From positions 1-59,353 of the forward strand of contig NZ_JAJDNA010000107.1 of assembly GCF_022340925.1 (NCBI RefSeq): a stretch of 59,353 nucleotides of DNA, given 5' to 3'. The DNA is from Thiocapsa sp. GTDB taxonomy: Bacteria > Pseudomonadota > Gammaproteobacteria > Chromatiales > Chromatiaceae. Both the position numbers and the translations under genes were made by a program. The notes under the pieces were generated by a model that searched no databases, was not told the DNA's origin, and worked only from the letters and a program-made list of their open reading frames with translations. How positions within the stretch are numbered: the first letter of the stretch is position 1; the number at the start of each line of letters is the position of its first letter. Shown here piece by piece: positions 1-8,869 of the stretch.

Positions 1-2267
1 CCCAGGTGGCGCAAGATCCCGAATTCCCTGCGCCGGCTGGCGGCGAGTGCGGCGAAGGTGGTGCTGATGCCGAACAGGCCGATCAGGATCGCCACCGCCT
101 CCATCACATAGGTCACCAGGAAGGTGCGGTCGAAAACTCCGAGGATCATGGTACGCAGCTCCCCGGGCAGGATCATCTCGCTGACCCGCTCGCCGAGCGT
201 CGCGCGGATCGCCGTCATGACCGTCTCCGGCCCGGTCCCCGGCTCGAGGAAGAGACCCAGGTCGTTGGTGCGGCTGTCGCCGGTGAAGGACCGAAAATCC
301 TCGAGCTCGATGACGATCGCGCCCTGTTGGCGTGCATAGTCGCGCCAGATGCCGGCGATCCGGAAGGGCCGCGCCCGATCGCCGACCGGGAGGTCCAGCC
401 GATCGCCGACCCCCAGACGCAGCCGGTCGGCCATGGCCTCAGAGATCCAGGTCGGCGGGAGCGGGTCCGGCCCGCCGACCGGCTGGATCGTCCCGGCGAC
501 CAGCGGCAGACCGGAGCTGCCGTGCACGGGGCGCGCGATCAGCGCGATTGCCCCCTGCACCCCGGCGAGCCGGAGCGTCTCGAAGCGGACCGGGCGCACC
601 GAGACCACGCCCGGCAAGGCGGCGACCTGGGCGACCGACGCGGGATCCAGGAAGCCGCTCGCGGTGGACTCGGAGGCACGCAGATAGAGATCGGCCGGCA
701 GCATCCGGCCCAGCCAGGCATCCAGCGAATCACGGAAGGAGGCGACCATGATTGCCATCGACACCGCCAAGGCGACGCTGGCGACGACCCCGGCCCCGGC
801 GACCACCGCCTGGCCAGGCGCGGCCGCCAGGCGCGCGCGCGCCAGCCGCACCAGGGTCGAGCGGCGCCCCGTCAGCAGGCGCATCGCCCAGGGCGTCGTC
901 CCCGGCAGCGCGAGGACGGCGCCGATCAGAATCAGGGCAATCGCCAGATAGCCGGACACCGGAACGCCGTCGAGCGGCGGCAGGAGACTGAGCAGACCCG
1001 CCAGGGCGAGGACGGTCAGGGCCGCGCCCCAATGCGCGCGCGCCCGATAGACCTCGGCCTCGTCACCGGCCCGCAGGGCGCGGGCGGGCAGCATCCGCGC
1101 CGCCTCGCGTGCCGGAAGCCAGGCGCCGGCCAGGCCCGCGAGCACCCCCAGGACGAGATAGGCAAGGGTCAGTCGGGGCTGGAGGCGGACCTCCGGGGTG
1201 ACATCCCGAAAGAAGCCGGCGCCCAGGTCCCCGCCGATCACCCGGAAGGCGAGCGCGGTCATCAGATAGGCCAGGACGGCGCCGACCAGGCCGCCGATCA
1301 GCCCGAGCGTGGCGCCCTCGGCAAGCAGGCCGCGCCGCAGGCTGGTGCGGTCGAGCCCGAGCGCGCGCAGGAAGGCGAAGTCCTGGCGGCGGCGCACGAC
1401 CGCGAGCCATTGCGCCGAGAAGACCAGGAAACCGCCGGTCAGCAGGGCGATGGCCGCCAGCATGGTGAGGTTGACCCGATAGGCGCGCGAGAGGCCCAGG
1501 GTCTCGGATTCCGCATCCGACGGGGTCAGGATGGTGACGCCGGGCGGCAGCCCGTCGGCCAGGCTCCGGCGGGCCGGCTCGCGCTCGATCCCGGCGGCGA
1601 GACGGAGGTCGATGCGGCTCAGCCGACCGATCCGGTCGAAGACCTGCTGGGCCGCGGCGATGTCCATCACGCCCAGCACCTGGCCGACCCCGGCGCCCGG
1701 GACCGAGCCGGCGATGCGCAGGTGCGCCTCGCGAATGCCCACCTGGACCGCAAGCGGACCAGCCGATGCGAGCCCCAGGCGCGACGATGCGGCGGGGCTC
1801 AGAAACAGGGCGTCGGGCTGCAGTGCTGCCAGGCGGTCTCCCGCCCGGGACGAGGCGCCGGCCTCGTCATCGCCCGGGGCCTCGGCTGCCGGCAGCAGCG
1901 ATGGGGTGACCCCGCCGACGCGGAACAGATCGATCCCGAAGACACGCAGGGTCTCGTCCCGACCGGGCAGACGGGCCTCGATCTCCAGGACCGGGCTCGC
2001 GACGGCGACCTCGGGCCGGAGGGCCAGCCGCGGATAGAGGACGTCGTCGAAACCGAGCCGCGGCCCCACGACCTGAAGATCGGCCTCGCCGTTCAGCAGG
2101 CGCATGCCGCGGCCGAGCTCGTCGAGTGCGGCGGAGTGGATGAGCTGCACCGCCAACCCCAGGGCTACCCCCAGCGCGATCGCCAGCAGCGAGAGCGCAG
2201 TGGCCAGGCGGCGGCGCCACAGGCTTGCCAGGAAGACATGCCACAGTGCGGGGCTGATGCCGATCAC
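1..2267 (-). CDS. FtsX/MacB-type ABC transporter permease (partial, 3' end outside window)
   Basis: Inner-membrane permease of a lipoprotein- or lipid-type ABC exporter (LolC/E, MacB or YbbP-like). The reading frame stays open from a GTG at 2267 to the window edge. An N-terminal membrane anchor is followed by a periplasmic-type domain, a hydrophobic block near 1390-1480, a second block near 1220-1330 and another near 730-1010, with a last membrane segment beginning near 40-110. This resembles the long two-FtsX-unit permeases of the YbbP type. The GTG start overlaps the stop codon of the ATPase gene, so the two are translationally coupled. The substrate cannot be read from sequence; the C-terminus is missing because of the window boundary. 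Confidence 0.85.
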   Translation of the reverse strand, partial: MIGISPALWHVFLASLWRRRLATALSLLAIALGVALGLAVQLIHSAALDELGRGMRLLNGEADLQVVGPRLGFDDVLYPRLALRPEVAVASPVLEIEARLPGRDETLRVFGIDLFRVGGVTPSLLPAAEAPGDDEAGASSRAGDRLAALQPDALFLSPAASSRLGLASAGPLAVQVGIREAHLRIAGSVPGAGVGQVLGVMDIAAAQQVFDRIGRLSRIDLRLAAGIEREPARRSLADGLPPGVTILTPSDAESETLGLSRAYRVNLTMLAAIALLTGGFLVFSAQWLAVVRRRQDFAFLRALGLDRTSLRRGLLAEGATLGLIGGLVGAVLAYLMTALAFRVIGGDLGAGFFRDVTPEVRLQPRLTLAYLVLGVLAGLAGAWLPAREAARMLPARALRAGDEAEVYRARAHWGAALTVLALAGLLSLLPPLDGVPVSGYLAIALILIGAVLALPGTTPWAMRLLTGRRSTLVRLARARLAAAPGQAVVAGAGVVASVALAVSMAIMVASFRDSLDAWLGRMLPADLYLRASESTASGFLDPASVAQVAALPGVVSVRPVRFETLRLAGVQGAIALIARPVHGSSGLPLVAGTIQPVGGPDPLPPTWISEAMADRLRLGVGDRLDLPVGDRARPFRIAGIWRDYARQQGAIVIELEDFRSFTGDSRTNDLGLFLEPGTGPETVMTAIRATLGERVSEMILPGELRTMILGVFDRTFLVTYVMEAVAILIGLFGISTTFAALAASRRREFGILRHL

Positions 2268-2935
2268 ATCGGCTCCGGGATCAATCCGCCCCGGGTCAGA
2301 CGCAGTATCCGGTCGGCGTGGGCCGCCGCCGTCGGCGAGTGGGTGACCAGGATGCCGATGGCGCCGGCGGTATGGATACTCTCGAACAAGAGATCGAGCA
2401 CCCCGACGGCCCGCTCGGGGTCGAGGTTTCCGGTCGGCTCGTCGCAGAGCACGAGCGCCGGCCCGTGCACCAGCGCGCGGGCGATGGCCACGCGCTGCAT
2501 CTCTCCGCCGGACAGGTGGCGCGGCCAGTCGTCCGCCCGCTCCTCGAGACCCACCCGCCCGAGCATGGTCCGGGCACGCCGGTCGGCAGCGGCCTCGTCC
2601 AGGTCGAGCAGCCACAGTGGCAGGGCGACGTTCTGGGCCAGCGTGAGGTGCGGCAGGACATGAAATGCCTGGAACACGAAGCCGAATTGACGACGACGCA
2701 GGCGCGCGAAGGCATCCTCGTCAAGGGTCGTCAGATCCATGTCGCGCAGGCGGATGCAGCCGCCGTCGACCGGTTCCAGGCCGGCGATGCAATTGAGCAG
2801 CGTCGACTTGCCAACACCGGACTCGCCCATGACGGCGACCGACTCCCCGGGCGACAGGCGCAGGGAGACCCGCTCGAACAGGGGGCGATCGAAGGCGGCG
2901 TCGAAACGCTTCGTGAGGTTCTCGATCTCCAGCAT
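2264..2935 (-). CDS. ABC transporter ATP-binding protein (LolD/YbbA-like)
   Basis: ATPase subunit of 223 residues that powers the permease encoded just downstream. The Walker A motif GESGVGKST lies near residue 37, the signature LSGGEMQR near 140 and the Walker B VLCDEPTG near 160. The length is typical of the LolD/MacB ATPase class. The start is ATG at 2935. The pair may release lipoproteins or export hydrophobic compounds; a YbbA/YbbP role fits equally well. Two-gene operon on the minus strand. Confidence 0.9.
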   Translation of the reverse strand: MLEIENLTKRFDAAFDRPLFERVSLRLSPGESVAVMGESGVGKSTLLNCIAGLEPVDGGCIRLRDMDLTTLDEDAFARLRRRQFGFVFQAFHVLPHLTLAQNVALPLWLLDLDEAAADRRARTMLGRVGLEERADDWPRHLSGGEMQRVAIARALVHGPALVLCDEPTGNLDPERAVGVLDLLFESIHTAGAIGILVTHSPTAAAHADRILRLTRGGLIPEPM

Positions 2936-3082
2936 GGCGGCACGGCATCGATGGGAGGGGCCGCCCCTATTCTATACCCGCGCACCGAAGCTACCGCACA
3001 TGGGTTGTCGGCCAGGCGTGCCGCTCCCGCAGAGCCCCTGCAGGTCAGGAGCTCGGCGGGCTGCTCTGGGGAGGGGCACCGC

Positions 3083-3397
3083 TCATCTCCCGTCCCCCTG
3101 CGCCTGCGCGCGCATGCTTGCGAGCGCGTGCTCGAGTCTGAGGATCCGGGTCTGGGCATCGGCCAACTGGATCCGGACGGCCGTCAATGCGGCATCCAGG
3201 TCCAACTCGGTGACCGGTCGTCCGTCCGATGTGGTCGACGGCGTCGCGGGACCGCCGCCGGTTTCGCCGGGCGCCGCGGCCGGCGGCTGATTCGGTGCCC
3301 GGCTGTAGACCAGCAGCAGACCGGCCGAGAACGAGAGGATGAGAAACAGCAGGGCGAGGCCGGGCTTCGATCGCACCAGCGGGGCGGTGTCGGACAT
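3083..3397 (-). CDS. small single-pass membrane protein, function unknown
   Basis: A 104-residue protein with one membrane segment (about residues 13-30, LALLFLILSFSAGLLLVYSR) and a Pro/Ala/Gly-rich linker. A C-terminal helix follows (about residues 65-100) with regular Leu/Ile/Ala spacing that could form a coiled coil. The start is ATG at 3397, with GAGGAGC placed well as a ribosome binding site. It lies between the ABC exporter and the TehA-like gene on the same strand. I do not recognise a family. Confidence 0.65.
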   Translation of the reverse strand: MSDTAPLVRSKPGLALLFLILSFSAGLLLVYSRAPNQPPAAAPGETGGGPATPSTTSDGRPVTELDLDAALTAVRIQLADAQTRILRLEHALASMRAQAQGDGR

Positions 3398-3488
3398 GGT
3401 TGCTCCTCGAGCGCAGAATCGATTCGGGTCGTCGTGACCGATGGGGGTCGATCCCCTCGGCCGTTGGCATGGAGCCTGTCGTGGTGGT

Positions 3489-4460
3489 TCAATGTCCGGG
3501 CACGCAGATCCCTTGACGGCGCACGGCCACGGCGGTGCGTGCGAGCAGGAAGGCGACGATCCCCGTCAAGAGTGTCAGCAGACCGACGCCCAGATAGCGG
3601 TAGAGGTCCTGCCCTGACTGCTCGAACATGAGCAGGCTGGCGATGCTGATCGCCGCGAGCGGGAACGAATAGGCCCACCAGGAGAGGAAGAAGCCGAGCT
3701 TCAGGAACCGGCCTGCCTGAGTGAACAGCAGCAGGGTCAGGAAGAGTCCGCCGAAGTACAGCACCCGCCCGAAGGGGTCCAGGTCGCCGACCAGCCGCGA
3801 GTAGGCGATGAAGCCGACCGCGGGCGGCGCGATCAGGATGAAGAGGGTCGGCATCAGTCGTTCCTCGATCGGGTTATGGAACAGCACCCGATAGAAGATG
3901 ATCGTCATGAGGATCAGCCAGAAGAGCATGCCGATGCTGAAGAAGAACCAGGAGACGTCCGCGTACCCCAGCGGCACTCCCGCCACCGGAACCAGCACAT
4001 TGCCGACCGCGGGGATGAACCAGGCCGGGTTCATGTGATGGACTTGAAAATGCTCATGGTGGATCCAGACGCTCACGACGTACAGGGTGAACACCAGGTG
4101 CAGCGCGGTGCCTGCCAGCCACAAGGCTTGGCTTGCCACGGGGATCAACGGCAGAAAGGCGATCGACAGCAGCAGCAGGCTGATCGAGATCGTTGGAAAG
4201 AAGTTGAGCTTGACCGGATGCCGCAGCTCCTGGACCACCGCCTGCCGGTAGAACGCGAGCTTGGTCAAGTAGGTGAGCGCAAGGATGACGAACAAGGTTG
4301 CGGTTGCGCCGACCAGCCAGGGGGTGATGCCCAGGTCGAGTTGGAGGACCTTTTGAGCCTTCTCCCAGCCGATGGTCAGGCCGGAGAGGCCCATCACCAT
4401 GGCGAAGAAGGAGATCGGAAAGTGCTCGAGCCGACTCGGCTGCAGACTCTGCGTATGCAT
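3489..4460 (-). CDS. TehA/SLAC1-family (TDT) transporter
   Basis: Integral membrane protein of 323 residues with about ten hydrophobic helices. The N-terminal FPISFFAMVMGLSGLTIGW is the hallmark of the tellurite-resistance/dicarboxylate transporter and SLAC1 anion channel family. Members move small anions such as malate, sulfite, nitrate or chloride, or contribute to tellurite tolerance. The substrate cannot be assigned here; sulfite or a C4 acid would be reasonable in a purple sulfur bacterium (inference). A tiny membrane-protein gene ends 21 bases upstream and is probably co-transcribed. Confidence 0.85.
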   Translation of the reverse strand: MHTQSLQPSRLEHFPISFFAMVMGLSGLTIGWEKAQKVLQLDLGITPWLVGATATLFVILALTYLTKLAFYRQAVVQELRHPVKLNFFPTISISLLLLSIAFLPLIPVASQALWLAGTALHLVFTLYVVSVWIHHEHFQVHHMNPAWFIPAVGNVLVPVAGVPLGYADVSWFFFSIGMLFWLILMTIIFYRVLFHNPIEERLMPTLFILIAPPAVGFIAYSRLVGDLDPFGRVLYFGGLFLTLLLFTQAGRFLKLGFFLSWWAYSFPLAAISIASLLMFEQSGQDLYRYLGVGLLTLLTGIVAFLLARTAVAVRRQGICVPGH

Positions 4461-4481
4461 GCGGACTCCCGGTGTTGCGCC

Positions 4482-4619
4482 TCAGAGGACGGGTGGGGTG
4501 GGCGCGAACAACAGGACGGCGAGCAGCGTCGTCGTCGCCAGCACCGGAGCCCACAGCCAGTAAGAAACCGCTTCGGCCTGTCCTGGCGGGAGTGCTCTGA
4601 TCGGGGAAGGGTGCGGCAT
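4482..4619 (-). CDS. 45-residue single-TM small protein upstream of the TehA-like gene
   Basis: Short reading frame starting at ATG 4619, preceded by CCGGAGCC as a possible ribosome binding site. It encodes a polar N-terminus followed by a hydrophobic stretch (SYWLWAPVLATTTLLAVLLF) that would span the membrane once. It ends 21 bases before the transporter gene on the same strand. The position suggests a transporter subunit or regulator, but the only evidence is its hydrophobic character, start signal and spacing. An in-frame upstream start at 4718 would add 33 non-hydrophobic residues and seems less likely. Confidence 0.45.
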   Translation of the reverse strand: MPHPSPIRALPPGQAEAVSYWLWAPVLATTTLLAVLLFAPTPPVL

Positions 4620-4885
4620 GGTCTGGCTCCGGTTGGGTCGAGACACGTCGGGAGGTGTCGGTCGCAGCGATGCGAGGTCCCCGAACGCCCTCGGAGATTC
4701 AGGATCGGTTGACGGCACAGTCTAGGGGGCAGGCAAACGGCGCGCATTGACAAATCTCAGACTGGCTCGGTTGGTTATCGTTTGCTTCGCCGCGCGCGAA
4801 GCGGTCAGCGAGGGGCGGGCGGATCCTGTCGCGCGTGCGCCATGCTAGACTCCAGGGCTGATCGACTGCGCCGGCGGAGCCGTCC

Positions 4886-5593
4886 ATGAAGGTCCAGGTC
4901 CTGCAGCATGTCCCGTTCGAAGACATCGGCTCGATGCGGCCCTGGCTCGCCGCACGGGGTGCGACCCTCGGCTACACGCGCTTCTATGCCGACCCCGACC
5001 TGCCGGCGCCCGACGGCATCGACCTGGTCATCGCCATGGGCGGGCCGATGAGCGTCAACGACGAGGCCGAGCTGCCCTGGCTCCGCGCCGAGAAGGCGTT
5101 CCTGCGCGAGCTGGTGGCGCGCCGGGTGCCCATGCTGGGCGTCTGCCTCGGTGCGCAGATGATTGCCAGCGCACTCGGGGCGCGGGTCTATCCGAATGCG
5201 GAGAAGGAGATCGGCTGGTTTCCGGTCTGGTCGGTCCCGGGCGGCACCGGTGCATCGGCCGATTGCTTCAGATTCCCGTGCGAAAGCCGGGTCTTCCACT
5301 GGCACGGCGAGACCTTCGATCTGCCGCCCGAAGCCGTCCGGCTGGCGAGCAGCGCCGCCTGTGCCAATCAGGCCTTCCAGATCGGACGCCACGTCATCGG
5401 CCTGCAGTTCCATCTCGAGGCTACGCCCGAGAGCGCCGCGGCCCTGATTGACCACTGCCGGGACGAGCTGGTGGCCGCGCCCTGGATCCAGACCGAAGCC
5501 GCCATCCGTGCCGCGGGGGCCGACGTCTACACGGAGTCGAACGCGCTCATGGACGGGGTGTTGGATTATCTCACCCCGCCGCCGGGCACCTGA
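4886..5593 (+). CDS. class-I glutamine amidotransferase-like protein
   Basis: Cytoplasmic 235-residue protein of the type-1 glutamine amidotransferase fold. The nucleophile elbow GVCLGAQ has its Cys near residue 88, and the His-Glu pair sits in LQFHLEATPE near 175-183. A conserved AMGGPMSVND lies near residue 50. These are the catalytic parts of a GuaA-like glutaminase, but no synthetase domain is attached. Stand-alone members hydrolyse glutamine or gamma-glutamyl compounds; the physiological substrate is unknown. The gene lies alone downstream of a 167-base gap and is followed closely by a DUF3096-like gene. Confidence 0.85.
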   Translation: MKVQVLQHVPFEDIGSMRPWLAARGATLGYTRFYADPDLPAPDGIDLVIAMGGPMSVNDEAELPWLRAEKAFLRELVARRVPMLGVCLGAQMIASALGARVYPNAEKEIGWFPVWSVPGGTGASADCFRFPCESRVFHWHGETFDLPPEAVRLASSAACANQAFQIGRHVIGLQFHLEATPESAAALIDHCRDELVAAPWIQTEAAIRAAGADVYTESNALMDGVLDYLTPPPGT

Positions 5594-5607
5594 GGGGATG
5601 CTGATTC

Positions 5608-5910
5608 ATGGGCATGGAGATTCCAGCCTTCCTCACGAACTGGCCGCTGCAGTCCGTGCTCGCCATCGTCGCGGGCGTGGTCATCCTGCTCGTTCCCCGT
5701 GTCCTGAGCTATGCGCTCTCCATCTACCTGCTCGCCGTCGGGGTGCTCGGACTCCTGGTGTTCTTCCAGGGCCAGAGTGTCAGGCCCCAGGCGGTCATCG
5801 CTCTGGTCGCCGGGGTGGTGATCCTGATCAAGCCGACGATCCTGAACTACGTGGTCGGCATCTATCTCATCGTCATCGGCGTGCTGGAGGCAGGGATCAT
5901 CCGAGTCTGA
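5608..5910 (+). CDS. DUF3096-like small membrane protein
   Basis: A 100-residue, almost entirely hydrophobic protein. Two similar units each carry VxAGVVILxxPxxLxYxVxIYL (near residues 17-40 and 62-85), so the protein is an internal duplication of a membrane hairpin. This pattern matches the short DUF3096 membrane family, which has no known function. It starts 15 bases after the amidotransferase stop and is probably co-transcribed with it. Confidence 0.75.
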   Translation: MGMEIPAFLTNWPLQSVLAIVAGVVILLVPRVLSYALSIYLLAVGVLGLLVFFQGQSVRPQAVIALVAGVVILIKPTILNYVVGIYLIVIGVLEAGIIRV

Positions 5911-6052
5911 AGCCGGGGCCGACACGCCTGTCGCGGGGGAAGGGCGAGGCAGGTCCGGCCTCGCTTGTCGCGTCCTCGAAGCGCGAGTAGGATCCGAAAC
6001 GGGGTGGCATCGAGGCCACCGCCACACAGCTGATGATCGAGGTAGCGAAGCG

Positions 6053-6409
6053 ATGAAATATTATCTCGGAGCCGTGTGCGTCCTCATCGGCGCCTGGCTG
6101 GTCTATCAGGCGCTCACCCATCGGCGCACCGTGGTCGCCGCGCGCGCGCGCGCCGCCGCCGAAAACCGCGAGCAGCATATCCACCAGCACCTCCAGGCCA
6201 TGCGCATGGGCCTGGCCCCGCTCTACGTGCTGGCTATCCTCTTCACCGGGGTGGTCCTGGCCGCCATCTGGTTCGTCGTCGATCAGGAGCGCGTCTTCTC
6301 GATCCTCGATATCGCCGGATTCCTGCTGGTCCTCATGGCCTATGCCTTTTGGATGTCCGTGCGCATCCAGTACAGCCCGATCGGTCTGGACCCCCCGCGG
6401 GACGAGTGA
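6053..6409 (+). CDS. small membrane protein, function unknown
   Basis: A 118-residue protein with an N-terminal signal-anchor-like helix (about residues 3-20), an Ala/Arg-rich stretch, and two further hydrophobic segments (about 55-75 and 82-102). It therefore probably has three membrane spans. No family was recognised. It has its own short upstream gap, with GAGGTAGCG close to the ATG as a plausible ribosome binding site. Confidence 0.65.
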   Translation: MKYYLGAVCVLIGAWLVYQALTHRRTVVAARARAAAENREQHIHQHLQAMRMGLAPLYVLAILFTGVVLAAIWFVVDQERVFSILDIAGFLLVLMAYAFWMSVRIQYSPIGLDPPRDE

Positions 6410-6592
6410 GTCCGCAGGGAGCCCGCGGCGCTCGTCACTCCCTGTGTCTCGTTCCGCGCGCGGTCGCAGGCATCAATTCGCCGTCAAGCCGGCACGGAGG
6501 CCGGAATCCGGTGGCACGGACGGGCGCCTGCAGTCGGCGCGGCGCAGCAGGAATCGGCGAAACGGCCGACCAGGACCCCGACCCCGCTCGGG

Positions 6593-7525
6593 TCAGCCGG
6601 ATTGGTGCGCCCGCTCGTGCGGAGCGTTGAAGTCGAGCTCGGGCCCCTTCGGGACGATCCCCGTGGGGTTGATGTGACGGTGACTGGCGTAGTAGTGGGT
6701 CTTGATGTGGTCCATGTGCACCGTCCCGGCGATGCCCGGCATCTGGTACAGCTCTCGTGTGTAGGCCCATAGACTCGGGTAGTCGATCAGACGCCGGCGA
6801 TTGCATTTGAAGTGGCCGTAATAGACGGCGTCGAATCGGACCAGGGTCGTGAACAGCCGCCAGTCCGCCTCCGTGGGCCGGATCCCCATCAGGTATCGCT
6901 GCCGGGCCAGGCGTGCCTCGAGCGCGTCGAGCATCTCGAACAAGGCGTCGAAGGCCGCCTCGTAGGCCGCCTGTGTGGTCGCGAAACCGGCGCGGTAGAC
7001 CCCGTTGTTCACCTTCTCGTAGACCTCGGCATTGATGGCGTCGATCTCGGCCCGCAGGGGCTCCGGGTAGAGATCCAGGTCGCCCCGGCCCCAGGCATCG
7101 AAGGCGCGATTGAGCATGCGGATGATCTCCGATGACTCGTTGTTCACGATCGTCCGGCGGCGGGTGTCGTAGAGCACGGGAACGGTGACCAGGCCGCTGA
7201 ACCCGGGCTCGACCTGTCGATAGAGCTCACCGAGCGTCTTGAAGCCCTCGACGCGATCCCCTGTGGCACCCGGGTAGTCGTCCCTGAAGGTCCAGCTCTC
7301 GGGCGGCATCACCGGATGGACGACGGAGACCCGGATGCCGTCCTCCAGCCCCTTCAATGCCCGCACGATCAGGGTCCGATGGGCCCAGGGGCAGGCATAG
7401 GATACATAGAGATGATACCGACCGGGCTCGGCCGGAAAGCCGCCTTCCCCCGTCGGGCCGGGTGCTCCGTCTGCGGTGACCCAGCTCCTGAAGCTCGATT
7501 CCGAGCGGACGAACTCACCTTGCAT
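6593..7525 (-). CDS. glutathionyl-hydroquinone reductase (xi-class GST, YqjG/PcpF-like)
   Basis: Cytosolic 310-residue enzyme of the xi-class glutathione transferase family, which reduces glutathionyl-hydroquinones. The active-site motif CPWAHR carries the nucleophilic Cys at residue 45. Other family marks are a PVLYD block, NNESSEIIRMLN for glutathione binding, and a long all-alpha C-terminal domain ending in a DHIKTHYYxSHxxxNP motif. I chose ATG at 7525 because GGAGAG lies just upstream and the protein then begins like other family members; an upstream in-frame start would add 29 basic residues. Monocistronic. Confidence 0.92.
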   Translation of the reverse strand: MQGEFVRSESSFRSWVTADGAPGPTGEGGFPAEPGRYHLYVSYACPWAHRTLIVRALKGLEDGIRVSVVHPVMPPESWTFRDDYPGATGDRVEGFKTLGELYRQVEPGFSGLVTVPVLYDTRRRTIVNNESSEIIRMLNRAFDAWGRGDLDLYPEPLRAEIDAINAEVYEKVNNGVYRAGFATTQAAYEAAFDALFEMLDALEARLARQRYLMGIRPTEADWRLFTTLVRFDAVYYGHFKCNRRRLIDYPSLWAYTRELYQMPGIAGTVHMDHIKTHYYASHRHINPTGIVPKGPELDFNAPHERAHQSG

Positions 7526-8074
7526 TCGATCTCTCCTCGTCGGTTTCCGGCCGGCCCGGGTCCCCTGGCGCCGTCGAGGCGCCTGCAGAGCGCAGGGGTG
7601 AGTCATGCCCATCCAGAAGTAGCATGGGGGCGAGCTGGGGCCGAATCACGCCCGAGACGCCACTCGGCCGGTCCGGGGCAAATGTAGACCCGTCGCATCG
7701 GGATTTTCCGCCGCGATGCACGTCTCTTGTGCCCGACAGCGGCGTTGCGACTCCTCGCAATAGAGCCGGCTATTCCTCGTCGCGTCTGGCTTTCGGGCGC
7801 GATCGACGCACCTTGCTGACCGGAAAACCCACATGCGATGGGTATATAAGCCAAATCCCTTACCGGGGGTGTCACGGGGACCGCGGACCCATGGGCGACC
7901 TGCTGCACCTCTGCAGACAAAATGCGGGCGCGTGGAATGCCTTCCGTTGAGCTTGTCCGACTGACGATCTGTCAGGGGTAGAATCAAGCACAAGCCGTTT
8001 GGCTGGGGCCATGCCAACCGGCTCGAGGAGCAGCTCAATGGCGAGCCCCGTAAGCGCAACGCAGAGGAGCAGAC
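7526..8074. other. intergenic stretch with a dispersed repeat; no gene seen
   Basis: This 549-base gap separates the divergent GST-like and 8075 genes. Apart from the repeat at 7690-7812 (own entry) I see no convincing gene. Open frames here lack start signals and family features. The last 30 bases carry the GAGGAGC ribosome binding site of the next gene. Confidence 0.5.
7690..7812 (-). repeat. dispersed repeat, copy 1 (related to 39681-39803)
   Basis: About 120 bases alignable with a second copy at 39.7 kb. They share runs such as GCGTTGCGACT, CTCGCAATAGAGCC and CCGCCGCGA, with only small gaps. Read on the minus strand both copies translate to a similar Arg/Ser-rich peptide: copy 1 gives RRGIAGSIARSRNAA then KRRASRR, and copy 2 gives GSIASSRNAA then ARRASRR. 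No start codon with a ribosome binding site sits at a fixed place, so I treat this as a repeat and not as a gene. Boundaries are approximate. Confidence 0.6.
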
Positions 8075-8743
8075 ATGTCGGAGCTTGATTGGTTCTTTCG
8101 CAGCCCCCGTGAAGCAGCGCCTGCGTCTCCCGGCGAGACAGTCAGCTGCCTGTATCTCTTGCGGCGGGACATCGACACTTGTTTCGGATTTGACCCCAAT
8201 ACCGGAGCGCGGATCGATGCGATCGATCAGGCCACCGGTGCCCCCATCGACCGGGAAGCAATCCGACCGGGCACGATGGCGATCCTGGCGGGCATAGACC
8301 TACTTGGTCAGTTCCTCGTCGGTACGGATCAGACGCGCGGCGACGGCCGCTTCTCAAAAGGCCGCAAGCGCTTCAAGCGCTTCACGAAGCGCTATCTCGG
8401 CTTCTCCTCGCTCAACGCGGAGCTGCTGTACCAGCTGCGGAATGCCCTTCTGGACGGATGCGGTCTCCATTCCGAGAGGAGAGACAAGAACGGTTGCGTC
8501 ACGACCTACAACTTCATCCTGGCTCGCGGAATGGAGACGGTCATCCGGCAACTAAAAGACACAGACCACTCCTATGAGGTGGACGCGCGGCAACTGCGCC
8601 AGCTTTTTGAGCTGGCTGTGTTGCGTTACGAGTTGGACCTTCGCGACACCTCACATCAGCACCATGAGAAGCTCAGGCCCAGGTTCGATGCGATGTTTCC
8701 GAAGTACGCCAGGCCCATGTCGAGCGCAGGCGGGGCCGGTTAG
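8075..8743 (+). CDS. conserved-looking hypothetical protein
   Basis: A 222-residue soluble protein with no signal peptide or membrane segment. The middle is rich in Lys/Arg (FSKGRKRFKRFTKRYLGF near residues 92-109), and the C-terminal half looks helical with alternating Leu and charged residues. A strong ribosome binding site (GAGGAGCAGAC) precedes the ATG. It lies between a dispersed repeat and a transposase remnant, so it may belong to an accessory segment. I do not recognise the family; a nucleic-acid-related role is only a guess from the basic patch. Confidence 0.6.
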   Translation: MSELDWFFRSPREAAPASPGETVSCLYLLRRDIDTCFGFDPNTGARIDAIDQATGAPIDREAIRPGTMAILAGIDLLGQFLVGTDQTRGDGRFSKGRKRFKRFTKRYLGFSSLNAELLYQLRNALLDGCGLHSERRDKNGCVTTYNFILARGMETVIRQLKDTDHSYEVDARQLRQLFELAVLRYELDLRDTSHQHHEKLRPRFDAMFPKYARPMSSAGGAG

Positions 8744-8869
8744 CCTAAGCGCGCCAGCTTACCCCTATCGCGGGCCGTTCGCCGGCCGCGAGGCGCACGG
8801 GACGGGAGCGACGAATCGTCTACGACGGGGCGGGGAGCGCGGGCGGTCCGCGTAGCTGGCGTCCCCCGA

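Noticed and set aside
6..2663. Very long plus-strand open frame (885 codons) opposite the ABC permease
   Set aside because: The product is a Gly/Arg/Asp/Gln-rich string without motifs, typical of an antisense frame in GC-rich DNA. The minus-strand frame encodes clear FtsX and ABC proteins.
4747..4775. TTGACA upstream of the glutamine amidotransferase as a promoter
   Set aside because: No acceptable -10 hexamer lies 16-18 bases downstream.
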